Assembly: GCA_964036155.1 (NCBI GenBank)
Contig: OZ038423.1
Location: 73,795,249 to 73,859,248, forward strand
Origin: Diploscapter coronatus
Taxonomy: Eukaryota > Nematoda > Chromadorea > Rhabditida > Rhabditidae
Direction: 5' to 3'
Length of the DNA: 64,000 bases
Position numbers and translations under genes: made by a program. Below are positions 1 through 15,900 of the stretch, piece after piece. Position 1 is the first letter of the stretch. Each line of letters begins with the position of its first letter. The notes under the pieces were generated by a model. That model saw only the letters and a program-made list of their open reading frames with translations. It searched no databases and was not told the DNA's origin.

Positions 1-551
1 GTCTCATGATCAACATGAACCCGAGTGGGGTCGTTGGAGTAAGCATAAATACTACTTATCAAGTCTATTTTCATAAGATTCAAGAAAATGATGAACTATT
101 GAATTCAATTGTTCGCTCAACGAAAGTAACTAGGATTTAAATTTCATTTTTTCTCGAAAGATCACTGTAATTGGGAGTCATGTATTTTAGGATTTCGTTT
201 TCTGGTGCGATGCAGTTGCCTCGTGGAACACGCCCAAACCCGAGCTCAAGGAAATGTTCGCAAGTGTAGGTTTATTTTCCTTGATCTAAACTGAACGATA
301 GATTTTCATTAGTCCCAAGGAAGTCTTATAGATTTTGCATATTTTGTTTATTTTTATACAATATGTAGTGCTATTTCAGATTTTGATCTTTACTTTTTTC
401 TAAATTTTTACTTAAAAATAGTTAGCCTTAAAATTTGCAGATCCTCCACGGTTTTCGAGTACAAGTGGGAGACGCTAATTGGAACGCGTTCACAGCGCAA
501 TTCCCCGCCCCTCTGAAAGAGCGACTATCTGCGCAGTACTCCATCTGCTAA
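1..551 (+). CDS. imb-2: Transportin-1 (importin beta-2), C-terminal exons, partial
   Basis: Nuclear import receptor that carries PY-NLS cargo through nuclear pores. Only the C-terminus lies in the window: exons 1-38, 191-265 and 441-551, all joined in phase 0, with stop TAA at 549-551. The peptide contains MNPSGVVG, then [12 protein letters not shown], then ILHGF and [12 protein letters not shown]. In order, these match the last HEAT repeats of animal transportin-1, which end in a similar PLKERLAAFYG. Donors are GTAAGC and GTAGGT; acceptors are TTTTAG and TTGCAG. The gene begins beyond the left edge. The family assignment rests on recall of the conserved C-terminal sequence and is strong; the symbol is the C. 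elegans orthologue name. Confidence 0.9.
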
Positions 552-2750
552 TTCAACATCTGAACTAGGCCATAGCTTATTTTGGAAACCTTTGTCCAAA
601 GTTTAAGGGAAACAATCGGTTTGCTTCATTTTACATTCTTTATTTCGAAAGAAAGCCTAAAAATGAAGTAAATTTCTATGTTGTTTGGTAGTTTGCAAAA
701 GTTGATAAGATACGTAGAATCCCCAGGCTCCGCTCCCTCGCAAAGACGAGTTTTTGGTAGAAACGTGGTATAGTTTGAAACAAAGTTTGAAGAAGTACCC
801 TTCAAATCCACTAGGTCGAAAATAACACCACCATCTAGTTCGACGATAACCTGATGAAATGGTACTGTCCCAAAAACCAGATCATCATTTTTGTGTCTAC
901 TTTAAGCGACGGATTTTTTTGCGATTCTTTCGGTTAGAGAATTTCTCGATTTTATTTCTTCTTCACAATGACATTATTTACCGGCCTGTTGATATTTCTG
1001 CCAGAAATTTTTTCCACCAACACCAAACCGCCACATCTACTCGGAGACCTTAAAGATACGTTTCAAAATTTATGAAATCTGGATGGAAGACCTTGTCGAT
1101 AGTTATTGGCATTCCTATGATATTTACACGAAGAAAAGCCGAAGCTTTTGCAAACTACTCTAACACGTCGTCGTTTTTTCTGTTGTTCTCAGTTGTGTTT
1201 TCGTTTTGTTGTTAGTTGTTGTCGTTTCATCAGAAAAGTTCCATATTTCTAACAAAAGCCGATACCCGTGTTAGGAAATTCATTTTTGAGAGTTGAAAAG
1301 TTCGTTTCTTCCGAAATCTTACGAAAGCTATAATTTTTCGACTTTCAAAAATTTTGCCAATTTTCCAACATTTCCTCGTCCCTCGTTGTATGTACGTATG
1401 CGTGTCTTTGCTTGTGAAAAATCGCAAAATTATTAAAAAAGGTACTTTCGAAAATAATCTTCTTCATTTTGTTTGAAAATTCACTTATTTTACCAATTTT
1501 GCGACCATATCAGCTTATTTTTAGGTGTTATTTTTCTAAATTTGACCATTTTCCGCGTAAAATCGTTTCTGGAAAGCAAACTCTCCATTTTTCCTTTAGA
1601 TTTTTGCATAAAAGTTTTGCTTTTCATCAAAATCTTCCGACAGAATTTCATCTCGCGAATTCTAATCAATCTTCGTCACGTTGAGTGGGGTGTTTCTCTG
1701 GTTTGACTGGGATAATCTTCTTCGATATGATGCTACCGTATCTCACATCATATTTGGGGTCACTTACGCGATTTTCAAAGGACGAAGGTCGACAAGGAAG
1801 GGCGCGGAGCTAAATATTGAAAGATGCAAATTTCGTTCGTTTTCATCCGTTAGCGCCATGCGACATTTGCATTTTTCATTTTTAATAACCACGCCCCTCT
1901 TTTCGATTTTCCTCCGAAAATCGTCTTTACTTTCGATAAATCTTCGTGTAATTGCCGGTGTTTCTCCTCCTCAATTTCATGTGTTGTAGACTAAATTATT
2001 CTCGAGTTCTACAGGTGGGGTATTCAACAATTTGTATGACAAAGATGATTTTACGATCAAACTATCAGTTTGTTATTGTCATCGAGCTCAAAAATCGTTG
2101 AACGTTTTTCTCTTTTTCGATTTTTCCACAATTTCAACGGATTTTTGAGAAATTCTTGATGATTTCTATAAGTTTCCTAATTTCTATATCCAACGGGTTT
2201 TCGCAAAATCGAATTGTGAGGAATTCAAGGGGATTTCATGGGGATATCGCGGATTTCTCTTCGAAAATCAGAAACTTGAACACTTCTGGTTTTCTGTCGA
2301 AAATACTCCGCGATATTATGAATTTTACGAGATGATTTTGTAATTTTATTCACTTTCCTTCAATCATGTGTTGTGCTAGGTCGGTGCAAAACCAGGTTGG
2401 AATTGTGGAATTTCAGATATTCCGGATTTTCTTCTCCGATTTTGCCTGTTCTTGTCCCCTCAAACTGTCTCCGTTCGTCCCTTTTCTTCCTCTTTGTTGT
2501 CATTGTCAATGTCGGTGTACTGTACATGTGGCTTTCCCTAATTTTTATTTCCCTTCGTTTTTTTCATTTCGAATTTTCATCGTAAAATATTTTCGACCGA
2601 AACATAATTCTTCGAAGTTCGAACCTTAAATAAATTATCGTTTTATTCGTTTAATTTCCAGAAATTTTACATGGTTTGGAACTATGGAATATCTACAAAA
2701 ATCTTGATTTTTGAATTTAAAAATGGAAGATTTTCAGGTAGAACCGAATA
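552..2750. other. Intergenic region between transportin and the CDGSH gene
   Basis: About 2.2 kb of AT-rich DNA between two plus-strand genes. It must hold the transportin 3' end and the promoter of the CDGSH gene. I saw no coding block with conserved residues, no RNA gene and no obvious repeat. Short open frames here are low-complexity and unsupported. A TACGTTTCAAAA motif at about 1069-1080 belongs to the recurrent GTTTC family described in the findings. Confidence 0.6.
2731..2737 (+). promoter_or_regulatory. Splice-acceptor sequence 13 nt before the CDGSH start codon (candidate trans-splice site)
   Basis: TTTTCAG ends 13 nt before ATG at 2751. No upstream coding exon is needed, so this is either a spliced-leader acceptor or the end of a 5'UTR intron. 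The same arrangement occurs before the spermidine synthase and Myt1-like genes. Confidence 0.55.
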
Positions 2751-3951
2751 ATGCTAGCAAGTCGGGTCGGCAGGAAAGTTGCCGGACCAGTAGTAAGACT
2801 ATTTTATTTTAAAGAATTTTCCGAACTGATGCTTTGCAAATTCCTTTCTAATGAGTCCACAAAGCTCATCTTTTGAAACTTAAAAATAAGTGGACTAGTT
2901 TTCAACAAAATTAAAGGTTTTTCACAAAAAATATTTGAGTTGCAGGTCCAGTCGACGCGCGGTGCGGCTCGCGGTTTCAAGATCCTCAACGAAGGCGCAG
3001 ACATGTCCGTGTTCAAGGGCGTCAAGGCCGACCACAAGCCGGCCAGCGTTCAGCTCGAGGCTGGCAAGAAGTACTTCTGGTGTGCTTGCGGACTCAGCTC
3101 TAATCAGGTTAGATTTTATGACTTTTTAAAACAAGTTTCAAAGATTTGATGGAATTATTTTCAAATATCGTTTGTGATGAATAGTTTAGATTTTCGCAAT
3201 TTGTTATCTTCTCTAGATTCTATAGATTTTGCAACGAGAGCGAAATATTAGTTTGAAATGCGTTTCACGAATTGTGCAAATTATCTTCACCAAAAGTGCT
3301 ACGTTTCTATTAAACCTGGTAGAGAAGAGTAGTAAATTTTAGCCATTCTGCGACGGTTCCCACAAGCCCGACGGATTGACGATGGCCAAACCTGTGGAAT
3401 TCGAGGTTCGAGTTTCGTATCTAGGTAACTTTTATTTACTATTTTCAGGTGGAGCGGACGGGCACGTACCTGCTGTGCAACTGCAAACAGACCGCGTCGC
3501 GACCACTTTGCGATGGATCCCACAAAAATGTAAGCTTTAAACAATTTGATTAAAAACATCTAAGATGGCAAGTTTATCTTTTTCATTTTTTCTTTACTCC
3601 ATACTTAGTAGCAATAGTGGCAAGCTAATGCAAATATATGGATTGAACTAGATCACATCTCATAAATTTCGAATTATTCAATTTGAAAGTTACCAAATTA
3701 AAATATGGATTTCATAAGTTTCTAATAAAATAGATATAAGATCCTCTGTTATTCCATTTGATCTTTTAGAAGATGGTGAGAATTCTAAAAAAAGAATAAT
3801 AATAGATTTGAAAATGTTTCAGGTGAGCAAGCGACCTCTGAACGCGGACGCTCGTCAGAAGGTGGCGTTCTCCTCGGACCGTCCTATCTACGAAGGGGTC
3901 GCCAGGAAACTCGGACTCAAACAGAAGGATGGTGGATGGCATATGCCTTAG
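2751..3951 (+). CDS. CISD3-type mitochondrial protein with two CDGSH iron-sulfur domains
   Basis: Small NEET-family protein; CISD3 relatives act in the mitochondrial matrix, each CDGSH domain binding one 2Fe-2S cluster. Five exons: 2751-2792, 2946-3107, 3343-3405, 3449-3529 and about 3824-3951, all phase 0, giving about 158 residues. Domain 1 is WCACGLSSNQPFCDGSHK and domain 2 is LCNCKQTASRPLCDGSHKN. Both keep the Cys-x-Cys, PxCDGSH and His ligands. Two CDGSH motifs in one soluble chain separate CISD3 from CISD1 and CISD2, which have one motif and a membrane anchor. The short basic N-terminus (MLASRVGRKVAGP) suits a mitochondrial presequence. I placed the start at 2751 because an acceptor lies just upstream. 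An AATAAA-like signal near 4232 would suit the 3' end. Confidence 0.9.
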
Positions 3952-4536
3952 AGAGACGCAGCTTGTAAATAACGCCCATTTATAGGAAAGTTGTGGAAAG
4001 TTCACCCGTTTTTCGGAATATTTTTTTATCAAAAATTTAAGAAAAGTCCTGAACTTTCCAAATTGGGGGATTTCGTACAAATCACAAAATCATTGAGGTC
4101 GACTTATAAAAAAAATCGCTATCTAAAGTTTTATCGAAAATCGCGATAATTTTTCTTTAGACTTATCTTTAGCACGTAGAATTTTATTTCGTCAGTTGTA
4201 AAAAGGTATTGATTTTTGTAGGAAAACGAGAGAATAAACTCGAAGATGCTCATTTGATATGATTTTTGAAGCTAACAGCGTTTTAGCGCTGGGATATTTT
4301 TAATTGATCTCGTTATTTCTTATTGGTTGGAATATATCGGGAAATTACTTCTTCCTAGAATTGTATTTTTATCTTGCTCTTTTGAAACATATCCACTTTT
4401 CTCGGCTGTTTCTTATCAATTTCACCTCACTTCTTTTGAATATCACCACCTTTTTTCTTTTTCTTGATAACGACACTTCTTATTTTCATTCCTAAAATTT
4501 GCTATTTTTTTTTCCAAAAAGTCTTTCAGCCTAAAA
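3952..4536. other. Intergenic region, CDGSH gene to spermidine synthase
   Basis: About 585 bp holding the 3'UTR of the CDGSH gene, with a likely poly(A) signal in GAGAATAAACTCG near 4230, and the 5' end of spermidine synthase. A TTTCAG acceptor ends at 4529, 7 nt before the spermidine synthase ATG. The spacing is somewhat long for a nematode operon. I saw nothing else here. Confidence 0.55.
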
Positions 4537-7022
<2,486 letters not shown>

Positions 7023-9931
7023 GTACACTTGAAATTGCTCACTTTTCTATCTTTCTAAAATTATTTGCTCAGGAATTTTTTCAAGGAAAATTAAGAAGGT
7101 CCATGACTCAATTACTCCATCTCAAAAAATAGACGAAAAATCATGTTAATCTTTGCTTACCTCCAAGAGATTTTTATCTTACCGGTTTAAAGTTAACTCA
7201 AAGATTGCCATTTTCCATATAGGTTGTGCTAGGAGATTTTCAAATTGAAAGCGTTGATTTTTTAAAAGATTTTATTAGTGTTTTGAATTTTGAAATAAAT
7301 TTTCCATGTTGGATACAGAAAACGTGTCCCTAGAATGCTAGTGACTGTAATGGCATCTAATATTGCACCAACCCCACTCCTTTTTTCTTTCGCACCACAC
7401 CGCTTTTTGTTATGATTTTGATGTCTCACCAAACGAATGATTTTGTACGATTTTTTTTTCGAAAGATACCAATCCCGCATGGCTTTAGTTGTAGATTTAG
7501 AGATTTTTTAAAACTAATTTGCCTCAGAATTGAATAAGCGGTCATTTAATAAGAGACGAGTTCTATCCCTAATCTTTAAGACTAATACGATTTTTGATTA
7601 GTTATTTTTCAAAAAGCTACTGGTCCACAAGTATTACTAACTTTTACAAAAGCCAGCTAAACATTTATGATAAATTTCAAGTTTCAAAAATCCCCGACTT
7701 TCTGTTGTACTTCTCTAGATAAAATATCCCAAGAGGAAAGTCTAAAATTATCCGTTCTCCCGAAGATTCCGTAGTTTCCAGTTTTGTGCAAGGGAAAAAA
7801 ACTTCCTGCCAGACAAAAAGGCCTACCACTTCATTTCTTCCGCCAGAACTTTTCCATCCTATCTATCATCCTCTCACCAAAAATGCACGAAAGCTACTAT
7901 TTTGCCGATTTTGTTGCAGTTTCTTTCTGCTCTCCTTATTCCGCCCTTTCTCTCACCGACCCCCCGAAATTCCCCAGATACCCTTTATCCCCCTATCCGT
8001 TTTAAGCCGGCCGGAGGCGCGCGCCCAAAAATTCCGGCACGAGTTTTTTCGGGTTCACTAGCTTTTCTTTACTTTAGCGAAATTTTCAAAACTGAATTAT
8101 TAGCCTAGAGGTTTTTAGAAGTCGTTTCCTGACGAGTTTCTTCCTTACGCGATTTTGATCAGTTTTGTTTCAGTAATGAGAGCTTACTGTGCTATTTCTG
8201 AAATCTACTCCATTTCAGTCATTTTTCGAGGATGATATTTTACCGCTTTGACGCTCTAGTACTCTAGCAAATTTATTCCGGAACTTGATCACTTCAGCCG
8301 CATATGAAAACTAATTTTCAGTAGTTTTTCGTCCGTAAATTTGCGCGGTACGACCTTCTGTTTTTACTTTGAGCGTTATTTTTGAACCAGTGACGAAAAT
8401 TTCTAGATACGTTTCAACAAATTATTTATTGTCGAAATTTATGCAGAATTTGATTGTTTCCATTTTTAGGATTTTTTAAACTAAAAATCTTCTATATTTA
8501 TCTAAGCGCGAAGAAAATGCAGAACTTTCTCAAAATCACTAGAGTGATAGTCTATCACTAACGTCAAATCATTGAAATTCGGAATATTTTCTCAGTCATA
8601 TGCCCTTTTTATATGATTCTCTTCTCATCTTCTTTTCATTTCGTCGTTTTCATTCTCTTTTCCTCTAAACTCAATTTAGCCCCCATTTGTTTCGATTCCT
8701 CCTTTTCTCGTCCTCCCCGTCTTTCGATCCCTTCCATACGAAAAGATGAGTCCGTGTGCCATACAACTTTTTTTTCTGAAATAGACAATTCCTTTTGATC
8801 TATTTTTTGCATTTGGTTTGATAATTATCTGGTAAGTTTCAGAAAGTTTTATTAGGCATTCTGATTGAACGGATCTGCTGTTGTGTCGTTAAATCCTGTA
8901 AATGTATGCTTATCAGTTGAAAACATTTCAACCTTTTTTTCGAAAAATTCTCCCTACGCAAGTGCTTCAAGAGTAGCATATCTGATGATATTTCATATTT
9001 TCTCGTTCTGGCTTGCTGCTTCTAGTAGATATTAGCTAGTACGGGGAATCACTTCTATTAGTTTTGTATTGCAAAAAAGTAAAGCTATCAAAGCCCTATC
9101 CAGTTATATCTTTATCTCTTCAGACCTCCATTATTCTATTTATCCCTTATCCTCTCCTCGGACAAAACAATGCACATCTCAGCATCTCAGGAGTCAGTGA
9201 TTCTTCCTCTATTCTAATGGACTTGGAAAAGGGTTTCCATATTTCAATGCTCCAGCTCTTCATTACAACAAAATCTCTCAGAATATGAAGTATAGAATTA
9301 GAGGACTGACTAGTATAATCGTTTCTTAAAATGAATGTCTAACCTTATGATAGAGTATAGAGCCTGAAAACAGACTGGGGTATTGCCTTAAGAGATATTT
9401 TTCTATGATAAAAAGATAAGGATAGGGAAGGAGAACTGGCTAAAATACTTTGTCCTGCAAATTTTGCATAATCTGCAACTGCGAATGACACCTAGTTTTT
9501 CTCACTCATTCTCTCGTATTTTGTCCATTTTCAACACCTTTCCCCCATAATCCGATTTGTACAATTTTTCTACTGAAAATATGCACTTTCAAACCGTCGG
9601 TTAAAATTTTTCATCTGATGATTTTCTTTAAATTCTACTTTTTTAATTCAGAACTTTTTCAAATTTAATATTTTCTGATTAAAGCCCCAAATAACCCTCC
9701 CTAAATTCTAAATCCTCCCTAACTCACCTACTTTTCCTTTTGGGCTAGTTTTTTGGATGATAACCATAAAATTCCAAATCCGATGAGTTTTTCGGCCGAT
9801 TGAAAGGGGGATTTTGAATTTATCTTCGACTTTCAGCGATGCAGCCGAATGGATGAATTTGCTGTGGAAAGCTGTCTGAAATTGGGACTGGGGAACGGAT
9901 AAACCAAATTCCGAAAGGGAAGACAGAGGAT
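7023..9931. other. Intergenic region upstream of the navigator gene
   Basis: About 2.9 kb holding the spermidine synthase 3'UTR and the presumed navigator promoter. A GC-rich, CpG-containing patch lies at about 8005-8042 within otherwise AT-rich DNA. A TTTCAG acceptor ends at 9836, so 9837-9931 probably belongs to the first navigator exon as 5'UTR; this stretch contains one six-codon upstream ORF. No coding block is supported elsewhere. Confidence 0.5.
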
Positions 9932-12900
9932 ATGCCCACGACCATGCCGTCCAATCACGATCTCATTCCGGTCAGTTTTTAGAAATTTCTTTATAAATAT
10001 AAAAACCGCTCTATCAGCTATCATCTTATTCTCTTTTCTCGATGATTTCTTTGAAAATATCTCAGATTTTTCAAAAATTTTAAATTAGAATAATCTTTTT
10101 TAGATAGCAATAAACTGGCATTTTTGATAATTTCTAAAAGTAGGAAACATTAAATTATCTAAGTTTAAATTATAGTTTATCGAAATTTTGAAACATCGCT
10201 TTTTTTAAAATATGTTGATCTTGATTCTGCATCATGCGCGCCTTCGCATATAGGTCTTCTTTGGCATTTATTGTGGCTATTTTGCCATCCTTCACATTCC
10301 CCTTTTCTCCTTTTTGTGTTGGCCTTTCTTGTCCTCTCGGCATCTATCATTTCCTGCTCTGCTCTGTTTGCAGGGAAGAACAGTCCCTCGAGGCGAGAAA
10401 CCAAGCGAGTTTCTAGCCTTATCCCTTCTTCATCCCCAAACAGCAAAGATTTGCAACGCAACACTGGTTTTCATATCCAGCCATTTCGAATATCCACATT
10501 ATATCCGAATTATTTGTGCTCTATGATATCTTATCCTGAAACTGACCTCTTTCCAACGAGTTTTTCTTATCAACTAAAATAAAATTTTTTGATAGAAAAA
10601 CCTACGTTTCCTCAAAAATGCTATGTTTACCGTAAAAATTTATTCCTTTAGATGAGTCCTGACCATTTCTTCTGCTAAAGTGTAACTCTTTTTCTGGAAA
10701 AATGGTCGCCTTCTATCAGTATAACTTTCAAATTTTTCTAGAGTTTCAATTTTTATCGTCCACCACTCATTTGCTCATTTTGCTATTTTACTACCATAAA
10801 ATTCCTAATTTGCAACGCACAAAAGTAGCCTCTGGTCATTAATCGAGCGGGAGAGAATGATAGAGAGAATTTACTATTTTTGAGGGAAGCGAAAATGTTT
10901 TTGGTCAGAAAGGAAAATACGGACTATAATGAGTGGATATAGTCTTTTTTCGATTATTTTCTCCATCAGAATTGAAGTTACAAATTTTAGTTTGTTTATC
11001 GCAGATGTTGAAACATTAGTTTTTTGGAGAAAAATGAAAAATCCATATAGCTCGAATTTATGATTTTGTAATTTAAAATCGCGCTGATTTCAATGAATCT
11101 TTTATTGGGGTTTTATACATACCGATTCAGAAATAATAGATCTAATCGAGAGAGCAAATGCGAGAAAATTGACGTGAAGTGACCATTTTTCACGTTTTCA
11201 TAGAAAATTTCGTGTTATATTCGCTCTTTTTGTATGTGAAAACACATCACATTTTGCTGAACACGCACCGGCTATCCTTCGCATTTTCATTGAATTGCAC
11301 GATTTTTGACTTCTTTGATTACTTTTCCAGCGAATGACAATATCAGACATTTCTATGACAACTCTTTGATATTAGGATTTAATTAGAAGTTATTATCAAA
11401 CGTCTCTTCCGACTTCTTATATGCGAAGATTTTTTTGGAAAAATTTCTAACCCCTCTTCTCTAGAAGTTGGGCTATCACTCCTAGGCTAATTTAGTATTC
11501 GTTGCAATTTTTGGCACTTCGTCTTTCGTCTTGGCTATTTTCTTCGCGCGCATTCCAATTCTTCTCATGCATTTTCATAGTCAAAAAGAGTTCATCCTTG
11601 GGAGTCGAGGGGTCACATATGCGCATTTCGTATTCAGGCAGAGCATCAATTCCATCACATATCCATTTTCCTCCCTCGCTCCATTTTTGGAAGTATATCT
11701 TAGTTTGGGGACACTTTATTTCGGTATGAATTTTATGCATTCGAAATTTTTTCTTGGATTCAAGCTTTCGAAATTTTAGTATATTCTCTTTTTAGACACC
11801 CTATAATTTATCCTAATTTGAGGTTTTTCTCTTCTTCGAAATTTCTGCTATAAAATTCATATTTTGGTCATCTGGTTGGTCCTTTTCTGAAGCATATCTA
11901 TTTCTTATCTCGATTTCTTGTTCTTCTTCATTTTCAGTGCTATTTCCCATTTGGGATTTATTTCCGGCTCTCAGCACTTCTCTGCTCTGCTTCTATTTTC
12001 TTCCTCTTCCAAAAGGCATCTCAATTTTTGGTGACTTCTTTCCGAATCTGGAATGGGGGATCGGGATCTCGTTTTTCTTCATTTTCTGGCAGAAATTCTA
12101 TTTGTGTGGAGGGTGGAGAGGGCATCGTTGCATATTCAGAAGGCCACGAGGCAGCTATATAGAAGGGTAATAAATGGGAGCATAATGAGCAGAGGGGACT
12201 TTTTCGGATAAAGAAGTTAGGAAGCTTGGAGTAGGTTTCAAAAATGACCAGGGCTTGAACGAATTTTACAGACGAAGTCGCATTTCATATCTTTCGTTGG
12301 TAGTTCAATCACAACAGAATACGAATATCCAGACACATCTAATTGACAATTTCGGGTTCAGGCTCTTGACCGCCAACTAATCCCCCAACTATTCGAGATT
12401 TTTTGGCTATTCTAATTCAAAACAACTTTGAATCATTGAAATCTGAGTGTCGTATCTTTATCTGCGTTGAAAATTACCCTCGACTATAAGAGAAAGTAAA
12501 AGTGTGTAACCGCTTTAGGATTTTCGTGCAATTTTTGTATTTTCGCTCGTTTACCGATCATGTAAAGAAATCCCCTTTGATTAACAAATAGTAAATGGCA
12601 GACGAAACTTCGGTTTCTGAAAATTCAAACTTTAGAGATTTTGAGATACGATTCATTTGATGTTAAAATTGAAAACGCCATGTTTCGATCAGCAGCTTAG
12701 CTAAACGTGTCGATAAATTCATGTATAATCCCTCTTTTCTTATTCCTTGTTCAGGCACAGGATTTTGGCATTTATCCGATTTATCCGTTTTGACATTCAA
12801 ACATTCAAATCCGGCAAATGCCAATTTTCTCCTGGCGATTTTGAGATTTCGGAGTGGTCACTCCAGAACGCGAGAGAGTATGACGAATTGAGATAGAGAA

Positions 12901-15900
12901 GAGAAAGAGGTAAAAGCATGACATCTTGACAGGGCTTGAAGTTGAGAAAGCCAGATAAAAGGATTACTTTTCGAGCTCTGATGAAAATTGTCGGCTTACG
13001 AAATTCTGGAGGAACACTTTTGGGAGATAATTAGAATTCGAGAAAGATGGAAATTTTTGGAGAATATGAAATTTCTCCAGAGGAGGTTGAAAATTCGCGA
13101 AATAATGTTGAATTTCAGGAACCCTAGAGAAAAAGGAGGTAGCCATGTGGTGAAATTAGCATGCGTTTTAGGCCTTCCGTCCAGGGATGGTCATAATGAG
13201 TAGAAGGGGAGAGATGAGTCAAGAGGACAACAGCACAATGAAGAGACAGATAATCAGGCAAAGGGGAGGGAGAAGCTTCCATGACCAAATTAGAGAGGGA
13301 GGGGAGAGCATAACCATTGCGATTTGTGCTCAACACATCATTTGCATAGTGTCTTAATGACAGATGGGCCAGAGATGGTGAGCATATTTGGGCTCTTGGT
13401 ATTTGATTTCGGCAGATTTCGATGGTTTTGGACAATTCTTAGAATTTTTGATAATTTTATAATTTTCTTGGTTGTTTCTCTTCTTCGTTTTTTCTTTCTA
13501 ATGAATGAGGAAACATGATTATATTGTTGAAACATACTCTAACAACTGCCTTATTCTAGTCATAACTTCGAATTGCAATTACTTCTTTATCGTCTATGAG
13601 TATTGAATCATTTGGCCATTTAATTTTCTGAAATGTAGAAAATTTGAAACACATAAAAAACTTCATTCGTGAGTTTTTTTTCTTCGTAGTGACCGCTGAA
13701 CTTGCATTTCATCTGGCCGTTTGGCGCTTTGTCGGTGCCGTCCTTCTAATTTCTATTTCACTCCTTCTTTCATTCGTTCTTCTGGTGGTCACTTCTCATT
13801 ACTCTGATTAGCGGTGTGCATCTCTGCTCCGTTCCTCTTCCCTCCCTGCCCAGCTTCATTACATCCCCTCTGTCCCTTGGCCGGTAGCCGCCTCAAGGGA
13901 TTTCGATTTAAGTGCGTTTCAAAATCCTCGATCGCTGAATCACTTTTCATTCAAACCGACCTCCGTTCGCTAATTTATTTCTTTTGTCTCCAAGATAAAT
14001 TTTGCCGATTTTAATTATCTTTTAGCGGTTTGAAAATCGACTTTTTGACATGCAAATTCAGTTTTGATTGTGGAAACCTGGATTTTTTACTTTTGGTTTC
14101 CAAGAAGTTCCGTAATTTTTACTTTTCTTTCTCTATACTCTAAAATTCTAATTTCCTTCTTTCTCTGTGCTCTCTATCATTCCCTCTCTGTCTAATCAAA
14201 CGCGCATCCTCTCGTAGTTTTATTATCTCGCAATCATCCTTCTGTCCCCTCCATTCTTTTCTTCTTCTTGCATTGCATCATTCCCATTGGCAGCTTCGCC
14301 AACCTGACCTAAATAATTTTGAGATAGAAGTGAATATTACTAATTTTGCAAAATATTCTTTGACTCTTTACAACTAAAATCATGACAACTGAGTTCTAAA
14401 CAAGTTATTCAATTTCATAACCTTTTGAAAAGTATGAGCATATTTTTGTAAAGTTTAGATCTCCATATTTTTCTGAAAACTTCCCATCAAACTCAATCAG
14501 AATCATTCAACTCATTGATTTTTATCGCACTTGTGAATAGATTTTAGCAAGTTTTTCTTATTTTATACGAAACTATTTCGAGAACTTACAAAACGTCGAA
14601 CTAAATCTGATAGGTCTACTTTTCACTAAACTCGTATCACTCAATATTTATTTCATTTTTGAAACATACCTAAATCTAAGCGTTTTCCACAATTCAAAAT
14701 TACGAACATTCGTATTATTGCACCTTTTGCAGCCTCTAAAAGATTGTTTATTTTTCGAATTTCTAAAATCTTTATAAACGAACGCTAAAGAATTATATTT
14801 GCAAAAGTTTTCATGGTTTCGCTTTACAAATCTTATGAAAAACAGATGCACTCTGAGTTCTTTATCACCACATGTGATAAAATGATCATTCTTTTATCAC
14901 ATAGAATCTAGACTTCATACAGTTATTCTAGACTCTAAAAATTTTATTTTAGATTCTCCTAATGAAAAAACGCCCTTTTCACGAGTAAATAGGAAATCTT
15001 TTTCTTTTTTTTTTAATTTAGGCGTAAGTTGTTTATTTTTCGCATACCCCGTTTGCCCCAATCTGATTCGCATTTTGGCCCCCCACTTCGTCACTCCACA
15101 TTCGATTTTGATTTGCCCACAGGCGTTCTTCCTCGGCTCTTCCCTCTCTTTTCTCCCCTGCTTTCTTCGTGAAATTTTCCTTTTGGCTCGTCGAGCGATA
15201 ATAGGACTGTACGATTTTTGTCCCCCTGGAAATATCGTTAGGCCTTATCAAAATAGGGTTGTTTTCCTTGGTATTTTTTTTGTTATTTATGGCTATTTTT
15301 GAAGAGAAGACTTTTTAGTATTCGAATTTGAAATATCGAAATCGATTTCAATGTTTTGAGAAATTGATTGAAAATTTCCCATTGATAGTTTTAACTCTTC
15401 TTTCATTAAACCCGCAAATATTTGATAAATCACAAAAAACGCGTTTGCTCTAATCGTACTTTTTGCCAACTTTTAAAATCTGAACCTGAAAAGTTGTCAA
15501 TTTGTCAACTCATTAATCTTCCTCATTCTGTGTTCACTTGTTGGATAGCAACTACCAGCGTTGGACGAATCATGATGGATGGCGCATAGATTTGGATCTG
15601 ATTGAGATATTCGTGACTTCACAAGATTCGACCCGTCAAAATTAGCTATAACTTTTATTTGTAGATTTTCTGGCTGAAAATTTTAGATACTGTCTAAAAG
15701 ATAAATATCCCTTGGCTAGTAAATCTAAGCTAAGAGTAACTTTAATCTTACCTCTGAACGAATATTCGATTCAATGTGATCCGATCGGTAACTCGTCCAT
15801 TACCCATTATCCATTACTTCTGCTTACCTCGTTGCCCATTAATAAATCTCCTCGCGTTCCCGTAAGCTCGTATGTCTCTTTCTCTGTCGCAACACGTCGT

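Noticed and set aside
8027..8042. AATTCCGGCACGAG resembles the EcoRI adaptor AATTCGGCACGAG of old cDNA libraries
   Set aside because: It has an extra C and lies in continuous intergenic sequence; coincidence is more likely than vector contamination.
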